In this document: positions 23,835 through 31,100 of the stretch, one piece after another
Layout of the letters: the number at the start of each line of letters is the position of its first letter
Numbering within the stretch: the first letter of the stretch is position 1
NCBI GenBank assembly: GCA_018000455.1
Contig: JAGNJW010000006.1
Span: 124,001 to 188,000 of the forward strand
Reading direction: 5' to 3'
Origin: Acidobacteriota bacterium
Lineage (GTDB): Bacteria; Acidobacteriota; Vicinamibacteria; Vicinamibacterales; UBA2999
DNA: 64,000 nt
Made by a program: the position numbers and the translations under genes
Notes under the pieces: model-generated
What the model was told of the DNA's origin: nothing
What the model saw: only the letters and a program-made list of their open reading frames with translations
Database searches by the model: none

Positions 23835-25373
23835 GTGCCTTCTCCCGCCGCCCTGTCACAACTGCTCCAGGACATCCTGACCAGCCGCGTCTACGACGTG
23901 GCCAGGGAAACCCCCCTCGACGTCGCGCCCAGGCTGTCGCGCCGGTGTGGCCGCGAGGTGCTGCTCAAGCGTGAGGACCTGCAGCCCGTGTTCAGCTTCA
24001 AGCTGCGCGGCGCCTACAACAAGATCGCGCACCTGACGGCGGCCGAGCGCGCCCGCGGCGTCATCACCGCCAGCGCCGGAAATCACGCCCAAGGCGTGGC
24101 GTTCTCGTCGAGGAAGCTCGGCCTGCGCGCCGTCATCGTCATGCCGCAGACCACGCCCCAGATCAAGGTCGACGCGGTGAAGGACATGGGCGCCGAGGTC
24201 GTGCTCTCGGGCGATAGCTACGCCGACGCTCAGGCGCACTGCGACTCGATCGTCGCAGGCACCGGTATGGTGTTCGTGCACCCCTTCGACGATCCACTGG
24301 TGATCGCCGGTCAGGGCACGGTGGGAGCTGAGATTCTCAGGCACAGCCAGGACCGCCTGTCGACGGTGTTCGTGCCGGTGGGCGGCGGCGGGCTCATCGC
24401 CGGCATCGCCGGCTATCTCAAGGCCGTCCGTCCCGATGTGCGCGTCGTTGGGGTCGAGCCCTTCGAGGCCGACGCCATGTACCGATCGCTCGAGGCGGGC
24501 ACCCGTGTGCGGCTCGACCACGTCGGCATCTTTGCCGATGGCGTGGCCGTGCGCGAGGTGGGCGCGCGGACGTTTCCCATCGTGCAGCAGACGGTCGATG
24601 AGATCGTGCGGGTGACCAACGACGAGATCTGTGCCGCGATCAAGGACGTGTTCGACGACACGCGCAGCGTGATGGAGCCGGCCGGCGCACTGGCCGTGGC
24701 CGGCATGAAGGTGTGGGCGGGCCGCGGCGGCGCCGGCGGGCAGTCGCTGGTGGCGGTGTTGAGTGGCGCCAACATGAACTTCGACCGCTTGCGCTTCGTG
24801 GCCGAACGCGCCGAGGTGGGCGAGGCGCGCGAGGCGCTGCTGGCCGTGACGATACCCGAGCGCCCGGGCGGCTTCCGCGAGTTCTGCGGCGCGATGGGGC
24901 GGCGCGTCGTGACCGAGTTCAACTACCGGCTCAACGGACGCGATCAGGCGCACATCTTCGTGGGCGTGGCCACCGAGTCGCGCGAGGATGGCCGGGCGCT
25001 GGCGGCGTCGCTCAACGCGCGTGGCTACACGACCGAGGATCTGACCGACAACGAGATGGCCAAGCTGCACGTCCGCCACATGGTTGGCGGCCATGCGCCC
25101 GGTGTGCGCCACGAGCGGCTGTGCCGGTTCGAGTTTCCCGAGCGCCCGGGCGCCCTGACCGGGTTTCTCGACAAGCTGGCCGGCCGATGGAACATCAGCC
25201 TGTTCCACTACCGCAATCACGGCGCCGACTTCGGCCGCGTCCTCGCCGGTTTCGAGGTGGAAGATCAGGACCTGGCGGCCTTTACCAGCTTCCTCGACGG
25301 ACTCGGATACGCCTACGCTGCGGAGCGCGCCAACCCCGCCTACACGTTCTTCCTGGGCTCAGGCCGCACGTAG
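23835..25373 (+). CDS. ilvA: Threonine ammonia-lyase, biosynthetic type
   Basis: PLP-dependent enzyme that deaminates threonine to 2-oxobutanoate, the first committed step to isoleucine, in the cytoplasm. The 512-residue length is that of the long, allosterically regulated class. The catalytic domain has the Schiff-base lysine Lys56 in SFKLRGAYNKI, the substrate loop SAGNHAQGVAFSS and the glycine-rich PVGGGGLIAGIAGY. Two ACT-like regulatory repeats follow (VTIPERPGGFREFC and FEFPERPGALTGFL), the usual site of isoleucine inhibition. It starts at GTG with a TAGAAT -10 box nine bases upstream and no ribosome-binding site. The next gene, 20 bases downstream, is a RidA homologue that would clear the reactive enamine released by this enzyme, which supports the call. 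Confidence 0.96.
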   Translation: MPSPAALSQLLQDILTSRVYDVARETPLDVAPRLSRRCGREVLLKREDLQPVFSFKLRGAYNKIAHLTAAERARGVITASAGNHAQGVAFSSRKLGLRAVIVMPQTTPQIKVDAVKDMGAEVVLSGDSYADAQAHCDSIVAGTGMVFVHPFDDPLVIAGQGTVGAEILRHSQDRLSTVFVPVGGGGLIAGIAGYLKAVRPDVRVVGVEPFEADAMYRSLEAGTRVRLDHVGIFADGVAVREVGARTFPIVQQTVDEIVRVTNDEICAAIKDVFDDTRSVMEPAGALAVAGMKVWAGRGGAGGQSLVAVLSGANMNFDRLRFVAERAEVGEAREALLAVTIPERPGGFREFCGAMGRRVVTEFNYRLNGRDQAHIFVGVATESREDGRALAASLNARGYTTEDLTDNEMAKLHVRHMVGGHAPGVRHERLCRFEFPERPGALTGFLDKLAGRWNISLFHYRNHGADFGRVLAGFEVEDQDLAAFTSFLDGLGYAYAAERANPAYTFFLGSGRT

Positions 25374-25380
25374 TCGGGCC

Positions 25381-25386
25381 TACACT
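25381..25386 (+). promoter_or_regulatory. -10 box (TACACT) for ridA
   Basis: TACACT lies in the short gap after ilvA and ends seven bases before the ridA ATG at 25394. ridA may therefore have its own leaderless transcript as well as read-through from ilvA. Confidence 0.45.
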
Positions 25387-25393
25387 GGCGCCC

Positions 25394-25783
25394 ATGCCCA
25401 CCGTTGCCACCTCTACCCCGCCCGGCACGCCCGCCCCGATCGGCCCGTACAGCCACATCGCGCGCGTCGGGACGTTCATCACGATCGGTGGCACGGCCGG
25501 CTTCGATCCGGTGACCGGAGCGCTCGCTGGGCCGGATGTGTCGTCGCAGACGCGGCGGATTCTCGAGTCGTTCCGCGTGATGCTGGCGTCTGTCGACTCC
25601 GACCTCGCCCACGTCGTGCACGTCAACGTGTTCCTGCGGCACATGACCGACTTCGACGCGATGAACCGCGCCTACGTCGAGGCGATGGGTGACCACCGTC
25701 CGGCTCGCACCGTCATCGGCGTCGCCGAGCTGCCGAAACCCAGCGTCCTGCTGACGATGAACCTGACCGCCGTCACCCTCTAG
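25394..25783 (+). CDS. RidA family reactive intermediate/imine deaminase
   Basis: Small trimeric cytoplasmic enzyme family that hydrolyses reactive enamine/imine products of PLP enzymes such as IlvA. The 129-residue protein starts at ATG 25394 (MPTVATSTPPGTPAPIGPYS), where the IGPYS motif sits at the expected N-terminal position. FITIGGTAGFDPVTGAL and the C-terminal HRPARTVIGVAELPKPSVLL contain the conserved Arg of the family active site. A much longer frame is open upstream (to 24713), but that part is antisense-type shadow of ilvA. The position immediately after ilvA fits the function. The family also has paralogues with other roles, so the precise subgroup is uncertain. Confidence 0.9.
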   Translation: MPTVATSTPPGTPAPIGPYSHIARVGTFITIGGTAGFDPVTGALAGPDVSSQTRRILESFRVMLASVDSDLAHVVHVNVFLRHMTDFDAMNRAYVEAMGDHRPARTVIGVAELPKPSVLLTMNLTAVTL

Positions 25784-25787
25784 CGTC

Positions 25788-25840
25788 CCTGCCCCCGTTG
25801 GCACGAAATCAGCGCACTTTTCATGCCATTGGGGGCAGGG
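25788..25840. repeat. 53-bp palindromic REP-like element, copy B
   Basis: The second copy of the element at 6576-6628 has identical length, and 44 of 53 positions agree by eye. Arms are CCTGCCCC and GGGGGCAGG, with inner TTGGCA / TGCCAT and a central ACGAAATC. It begins five bases after the ridA stop and ends five bases before the -10 box of the next gene. Confidence 0.8.
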
Positions 25841-25844
25841 CCGC

Positions 25845-25850
25845 TACAAT
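25845..25850 (+). promoter_or_regulatory. -10 box (TACAAT) for CocE-type hydrolase
   Basis: TACAAT lies directly after the palindromic repeat and 16 bases before ATG 25867. It overlaps the earlier ATG at 25849, which makes 25867 the more likely translation start. Confidence 0.5.
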
Positions 25851-25866
25851 GCCAATTGACCGTCAC

Positions 25867-27705
25867 ATGCGCCCCGTCGCCCTGCTGCTCGCCGTTGCCG
25901 CGATAGCGACCCCGGCGGCCCGCCAGGCCGTGCCGGACCCCGTCGTGGTCGTCGAGACGAACCTCGAGGCGCGGATGCGGGACGGGGTGGTGCTACGCGC
26001 CGACGTCTACCGTCCGGTCGTCGCCGGCCGCCGCCCGGCGCTGCTCCAGCGCACGCCCTACTCGAAGAACCCCGAGGCGCCCGACAGTCAATACCATCGG
26101 CTGGCCCGGGCCGGCTTCGTCGTGGTCGTGCAGGACACACGCGGCCGCTACATGTCGGACGGCGTGGCCGTGCCGCACGACGAAGGCGCCGATGGCTACG
26201 ACACCATCGAGTGGGTGGCGCAGCGCCCCTACGTGGACGGCCGCGTCGGCATGTTCGGTGGCAGCTACAGCGCCACCGTGCAACTCCTGGTCGCGCCCAT
26301 GAAGCCGCCGCATCTGGCGGCGCTCTTCCCGTCGGCCTCGTATGCCAGCCGCTACGACATGGTCTTCCAGGGCGGCGCGTTCTACCTCGGCGACGGTCTG
26401 AGCTGGAATCTCGGCCAGGCCAAGGACGTGCGCCGCCGGATGCTCGAGCCGGGCGCCCACCGCGACGGCGAGCTGGGCCTCACGCCGGAGGAGCGCACGC
26501 AGTTGCGCGAGCAGTGGTACTGGCATCTGCCGCTCAACTCGATCGAGGCCCTGCAGCTGCGCCGCTACGCGCCCGGCTACTGGGACCTGCTCGCGCATCC
26601 CTCCTATGACGACTTCTGGACGACCTTCGACGTCGCCGCGAGGCATCCCCAATTCGAGGTGCCCGCCTATCACCTCACTGGGTGGTACGACAGCCTGCTC
26701 AATGGCACGCTGGCCAACTTCAGCGGCCTGCGCGCCCACGCCGGCACCGAACGGGCGCGCCGCAACCAGCGGCTCATCGTGGGCCCGTGGACGCACGCCC
26801 GGCCCACGGCCGCCACGACGAAGATCGGCGACGTGGACTTCGGACCCGATGCCGGCTTCGACTCCGAGGGCCTCATCGTGCGCTGGTTCCAGCACTGGAT
26901 GCCGGCGGCGCACAGCCCCGCCAACCCGGGGCCAGGCAAGACGGCCGACCTGGCTGGAAACGCGCCCTACCCACCCGACTGGCCGGGCGCGCCGGTGCGC
27001 CTGTTTCTCATGGGAGAGAATCGCTGGCGCGACGAGCAGGAGTGGCCGCTGACCCGCGCGACGCCGACAGCCTTCTACCTGCAGAGCGGCGGCAACGCGC
27101 GCGGGCTCACCGGCGACGGCCGCCTCGAGCGCGCGGCTCCGGGCAGTGGGTCCACCGAGCCCGACACCTTCACCTACGATCCGGCGACGCCGGTGCCCAC
27201 GGGCCTCTCCGGCGCCTACTCGCGCATGCCCGTCGATCGGCGCGAGATCCAGCAGCGCGACGACGTGCTCGTTTACACCTCGCCGCCCCTCACCGCGCCG
27301 CTGGAGGTCGTCGGGCCCATCAGGGCGGTGCTGTGGATCGCGACGACGGCGACGGACACCGATTTCACGGCGGCCATCAGCGACGTGCAGCCGGATGGCA
27401 CGGCCCGAGCGCTTACGGACGGGATTCTGCGCGCGCGCTACCGCGCCAGCCGCACCGCGCCGTCACTACTGACGTCCGGCGCGCCCTACGAACTCACGAT
27501 CGAGGTCGGTGCCACCGGGAACGTCTTCCTGCCCGGCCACCGCATCCGTCTCGAGGTCTCGAGCAGCAACTTTCCGCGCTACGACCGTAACCCCAACACC
27601 GGAGCACCGTTCGCCTCCGACGCCGCGACCGTGACCGCTCACCAGACCGTCTTCCACGACCAGGCCAAACCGTCGCGCCTCGTCCTGCCGGTGATCCCCC
27701 GATGA
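25867..27705 (+). CDS. Secreted CocE/NonD family serine hydrolase (S15-like)
   Basis: Alpha/beta-hydrolase of the X-Pro dipeptidyl-peptidase / cocaine esterase family, 612 residues, with a signal peptide (MRPVALLLAVAAIATPAARQ). The nucleophile is Ser133 in GGSYSATVQ, next to the strand GRVGMFGG. Acid and base candidates are the Asp in GWYDSLLNGT and the His in VGPWTHAR. The C-terminal third is the beta jelly-roll typical of the family (APLEVVGPIRAVLWI through LPGHRIRLEVSSSNFPRYD). The frame opens at 25798 inside a palindromic repeat; ATG 25849 is also possible, but it overlaps a TACAAT box, so I prefer 25867. Its stop codon overlaps the start of the next peptidase gene (ATGA), which suggests a joint role in degrading peptides or esters outside the cytoplasm. 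Confidence 0.9.
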   Translation: MRPVALLLAVAAIATPAARQAVPDPVVVVETNLEARMRDGVVLRADVYRPVVAGRRPALLQRTPYSKNPEAPDSQYHRLARAGFVVVVQDTRGRYMSDGVAVPHDEGADGYDTIEWVAQRPYVDGRVGMFGGSYSATVQLLVAPMKPPHLAALFPSASYASRYDMVFQGGAFYLGDGLSWNLGQAKDVRRRMLEPGAHRDGELGLTPEERTQLREQWYWHLPLNSIEALQLRRYAPGYWDLLAHPSYDDFWTTFDVAARHPQFEVPAYHLTGWYDSLLNGTLANFSGLRAHAGTERARRNQRLIVGPWTHARPTAATTKIGDVDFGPDAGFDSEGLIVRWFQHWMPAAHSPANPGPGKTADLAGNAPYPPDWPGAPVRLFLMGENRWRDEQEWPLTRATPTAFYLQSGGNARGLTGDGRLERAAPGSGSTEPDTFTYDPATPVPTGLSGAYSRMPVDRREIQQRDDVLVYTSPPLTAPLEVVGPIRAVLWIATTATDTDFTAAISDVQPDGTARALTDGILRARYRASRTAPSLLTSGAPYELTIEVGATGNVFLPGHRIRLEVSSSNFPRYDRNPNTGAPFASDAATVTAHQTVFHDQAKPSRLVLPVIPR

Positions 27706-29876
27706 TCCCAGTGTCTCTTGTCCGCGCGAGCGTGGTGCTCCTGCTGGTTGCGGCGCTCGGCGCCTGCCGCGCCGATCGACCTGCGAGCCCCACCTCATCC
27801 GCCGCCGCGCGCGTCAAGTTGGGCTACACGCCGGCATCGTCGGTGGCGCAGCAGGCGCTCGAGACCCGTTTCCGTGCGCTCATCTCCGCCGACTCGATGT
27901 CGTCGCTGCACCGGCCCCTCACCGAGCGCCCGCATCCGGCGGGTTCGGCCGGGACCCTGCAGGTCGTGAAGTACCTCCAGGACACGCTGGCCGGCTTCGG
28001 CTTCGACGTCGTGACCCACGAGTATCAGGTGCTGCTGGCCAGGCCCCGGAAGATCGAGATTACGATGATGGCGCCGACGCGCCGCGCGCTCAGTGTCAAC
28101 GAGCCCGCGATCTCCGACGACCCCACCTCGAGCCATCCTGAACTCGGCGGCGGTTATGTGGCCTACTCCGCGTCGGGTAGGGCGGCCGGCCAGGTCGTCT
28201 ACGTGAACTACGGTCTGCCTGCCGACTATGCGGAGCTGGCGAGTCTCGGCGTGTCGCTCGAGGGCAAGATCGCGCTGGCGCGCTACGGTCGCAGCCACCG
28301 TGCGGTGAAGGCGCACACGGCGGAGCAGGCCGGCGCCCGCGCGCTCATCCTCTACAGCGATCCCGGGGACGACGGCGCCGTCAAGGGCCCGGCGTGGCCC
28401 GACGGGTACTGGCGCGGCGAGCACATGGTGCAGCGCGGCAACGCCAAGTACAGCTGGTTCTGGCACGGTGATCCGCTGACACCCGGCGTCGGCGCCACCA
28501 AGGACGCGCCGCGCCTGGCAGAAGCGACCGCCCCCACGCTGCCGAAGATCCCCGTCGTGGTTCTCGGTTGGGGTGAGGCGAAGCACCTGATGGCAGCGCT
28601 CGGGGGGCCAGATGCCCCAGAACGGTTTCGCGGCGGCCTGAAGCTGCCCTACAAGGTGGGCCCCGGCCCCGCCGCGGTGCGCGTCAGCGTCGACATGGAC
28701 CAGGGCCTGCGCCCGATCTATGACCTCGTCGCGTCGCTCAAGGGCACGACGACGCCCGAGCGTGTGGTGCTCTTCGGCACCCACCACGACGCCTGGACCT
28801 TCGGCGGCGTCGATCCCGGCACCGGCGCGACGGCGCTGCTGGAAGTGGCAAAAGGCCTCGGGCAGCTCGCCAGGAGCGGCTGGACTCCGGCGCGCACGAT
28901 CTCATTCGCCTTCTGGGATGCCGAGGAGTTCGGCCTGGTCGGCTCGACCGAGTACGCAGAGGACTTCAAACAGCGGCTCCAGGAGCAGCTCATCATGTAC
29001 GTCAACACCGACATGTACATGAAGGGCCGGTTCGATCCGGGCGGCGTGCCCTCGCTGACCGCGTTCGTCACCGACGTGGTCAGAGACGTTCCCCAAGGTG
29101 CCTCCACCGTCTACGACGAATGGAAGGCGTCGGAGGTGGCGCGGCAGAAGGTCGCCGACACCGGAGCGTTCACGCCGGATCTCGAACCACTCGGCAGCGG
29201 CGCCGACTTCGTCCCGTTTCAGGACCATCTGGCCGTGCCCACCATGGCCATCGAGTTCATCGGCGAGAACGGCTACGGCTTCGGCACCTACCACACGAAC
29301 TACGACTCGCGCGCCTACGTCGAGAACATCGCCGACCCGGGCTTCGAGCAGGGTGTCCTGATGGCGCAGGTGCTCGGCACGCTCGCACTGCGCATGGGCG
29401 AGGCCGACGTCGTGCCCTTCCGCTTCTCGCACTACGCGGCGAAGCTCTCGCGCGCCATCGACGACGCCGAAGCATGGGCGGCAGACGCCGGGCTGGCCGC
29501 CGAGTCACAGAGCTTGCGGACGCGCGCGCAGGCGGCCGCGACGGCGGCTCGCCGTCTCGAGACCGCCATCGACACCGGACTGGCCGCCGGCACGCTGACG
29601 CGCGGTTCGGCTTCCTCGCTGAACGACCGGCTCGCCCGCATGGAGCAGACGCTGGCCGACGACGACGGTGCGCCCGACACCAAGTGGTACCGGCACGTGT
29701 TCTACGGCTGGAACATCTACTCGCTCTACGACGGCCAGCCCTTTCCGGGGCTGGCCGAAGCCTATCGCCTGAAGGACGCTGCCCGCGCCGCTCACGAGCG
29801 TGGCCGCATCCTGCGCGCGCTCGATCGGATGGTGGCCGAGCTCGCCGCGGCCGCCAGCACCGCGGCTGGGCGCTGA
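27702..29876 (+). CDS. M28 peptidase lipoprotein, glutamate carboxypeptidase II-like
   Basis: Predicted lipoprotein (lipobox LGAC, Cys22) of 724 residues with the three-part architecture of glutamate carboxypeptidase II / NAALADase proteins. A PA domain sits at about residues 150-270 (AEQAGARALILYSDPGDDG). The M28 zinc-peptidase domain (about 330-560) has ligands in GTHHDAWTFGGVDPGTGAT, WDAEEFGLVGS, VNTDMY and a C-terminal YHTNYDS. A transferrin-receptor-like dimerisation domain ends the protein. It would trim peptides, classically C-terminal acidic residues, in the periplasm or at the outer membrane; actual specificity is unknown. It overlaps the preceding hydrolase gene by four bases, so the two are translationally coupled. 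Confidence 0.93.
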   Translation: MIPVSLVRASVVLLLVAALGACRADRPASPTSSAAARVKLGYTPASSVAQQALETRFRALISADSMSSLHRPLTERPHPAGSAGTLQVVKYLQDTLAGFGFDVVTHEYQVLLARPRKIEITMMAPTRRALSVNEPAISDDPTSSHPELGGGYVAYSASGRAAGQVVYVNYGLPADYAELASLGVSLEGKIALARYGRSHRAVKAHTAEQAGARALILYSDPGDDGAVKGPAWPDGYWRGEHMVQRGNAKYSWFWHGDPLTPGVGATKDAPRLAEATAPTLPKIPVVVLGWGEAKHLMAALGGPDAPERFRGGLKLPYKVGPGPAAVRVSVDMDQGLRPIYDLVASLKGTTTPERVVLFGTHHDAWTFGGVDPGTGATALLEVAKGLGQLARSGWTPARTISFAFWDAEEFGLVGSTEYAEDFKQRLQEQLIMYVNTDMYMKGRFDPGGVPSLTAFVTDVVRDVPQGASTVYDEWKASEVARQKVADTGAFTPDLEPLGSGADFVPFQDHLAVPTMAIEFIGENGYGFGTYHTNYDSRAYVENIADPGFEQGVLMAQVLGTLALRMGEADVVPFRFSHYAAKLSRAIDDAEAWAADAGLAAESQSLRTRAQAAATAARRLETAIDTGLAAGTLTRGSASSLNDRLARMEQTLADDDGAPDTKWYRHVFYGWNIYSLYDGQPFPGLAEAYRLKDAARAAHERGRILRALDRMVAELAAAASTAAGR

Positions 29877-29892
29877 TGCCGGTGGACGTGCG

Positions 29893-31050
29893 ATGGCCGA
29901 AGCGCAGCAACTGCTCCTCTGGCAATGGAGCACCGCCGTCCAGCTGACATCGCTCGTCATGATCGCGACCTTCTTCGTGGTGCTCGCGCGTTTTGATCGG
30001 CGTGCGGAACTGCGTTGGTGGGCGCTGGCGTGGGCAGCCAATCTGCTGGCGCTGACGGTTACCCTGGTCTTCTGGTACGTGCGCCCAGATTCGTGGCAGC
30101 CGCTCGTGCCTGGCCTCTACATCGGAGCGAAGACGGCCTTCGTGCTGCTCTTCGTGCAGGGCGTCTGGCTGGTGACGCGGCCGGGCGCGCGCCTGTTGAG
30201 TGCGACCAGACTCACCGTCGCGGTCCTGGCGTCGGGCCTGGCTGGCGCGGTGTTCCTCGGCTCGGTGCCGGCGGTGGGCGTCGCGCAACACCTGCCCATG
30301 GGCGTCGTGTTCGTGGTGCTGGCTCTCGTCACGGCGCGTGCACCGGGACTTCTGTGGCTGGCCGTGGCCGTCGGCGCCCGCGGCGTCGTCGCCCTGTTCG
30401 AGGCTGGCGCCTACGCGCTGCAGATGACGGCCGGTTGGGAGAGCGACTGGCAGGCCGGCTCGGCGGCGTTCCTCTCAGCCAGCTCGGCCTTCGACATGAG
30501 CGCGGAGTGGCTGCTGGTGCTCGGCAGCGTGCTGACGGTGTCGGCGCGCACGCAGCGCGACCTGGAGGTGACCAATCTCGAACTGCTGTCCGCCCAGGAG
30601 CACCTGCGCACGCTGGCCGATCGTGACCCCCTGACCACTCTGGCCAACCGGCGGGTGCTGGCGGAGATCTTTCGTGCCGTGCAGCCGGTGGGCGCCATGC
30701 CGCTCTTCTTCGATCTCGACCGGCTCAAGGCCCTGAACGATCAGCATGGCCACCTGGCCGGAGACAGCTGCCTTCGCGATTTCGCCGCGGCACTGCGCGA
30801 CTCGTTCCGGCCAGCCGATCACGTGGTCCGCTACGGCGGCGACGAGTTCCTGGTCGTGGCGCAGGGGCTCGATCGCGCCTCGGCCATCGCCCGTGTCGAG
30901 GCGTTGTCGACGCGGGTTCGAGGAGATCGCCGGGACGCGCCGGCCTACGACTTCTCGGTCGGCATGTCGGAGCTGCTGGCCGACGGGCAACCCGAGGCGG
31001 CCCTGAGCGCGGCCGACGCCGAGATGTACCGCGCCAAGGCCGGCAAGTAG
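29893..31050 (+). CDS. Membrane-bound diguanylate cyclase (GGDEF)
   Basis: Predicted inner-membrane enzyme that makes cyclic di-GMP from two GTP. The N-terminal 215 residues form about six to seven transmembrane helices (for example VQLTSLVMIATFFVVLARF and VFWYV) without a recognised sensor domain. The C-terminal GGDEF domain is complete: FFDLDRLKALNDQHGH (metal and substrate binding), the signature GGDEF at residues 315-319, and an RxxD inhibitory site (RPAD) exactly five residues before it, so product inhibition is likely. ATG 29893 is 16 bases after the M28 stop and gives a normal membrane N-terminus; the longer frame to 29800 would overlap that gene. No EAL domain is present. Confidence 0.92.
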   Translation: MAEAQQLLLWQWSTAVQLTSLVMIATFFVVLARFDRRAELRWWALAWAANLLALTVTLVFWYVRPDSWQPLVPGLYIGAKTAFVLLFVQGVWLVTRPGARLLSATRLTVAVLASGLAGAVFLGSVPAVGVAQHLPMGVVFVVLALVTARAPGLLWLAVAVGARGVVALFEAGAYALQMTAGWESDWQAGSAAFLSASSAFDMSAEWLLVLGSVLTVSARTQRDLEVTNLELLSAQEHLRTLADRDPLTTLANRRVLAEIFRAVQPVGAMPLFFDLDRLKALNDQHGHLAGDSCLRDFAAALRDSFRPADHVVRYGGDEFLVVAQGLDRASAIARVEALSTRVRGDRRDAPAYDFSVGMSELLADGQPEAALSAADAEMYRAKAGK

Positions 31051-31075
31051 ACGTGCCGCACCGTATGGCTCGTGC

Positions 31076-31081
31076 TAGCAT
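31076..31081 (+). promoter_or_regulatory. Candidate -10 box (TAGCAT) for fdh operon
   Basis: TAGCAT lies 19 bases before the fdhA ATG at 31101, in the 50-base gap after the diguanylate cyclase gene. No -35 was identified. Confidence 0.4.
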
Positions 31082-31100
31082 CGGCGCGGAGTCGCGCACC

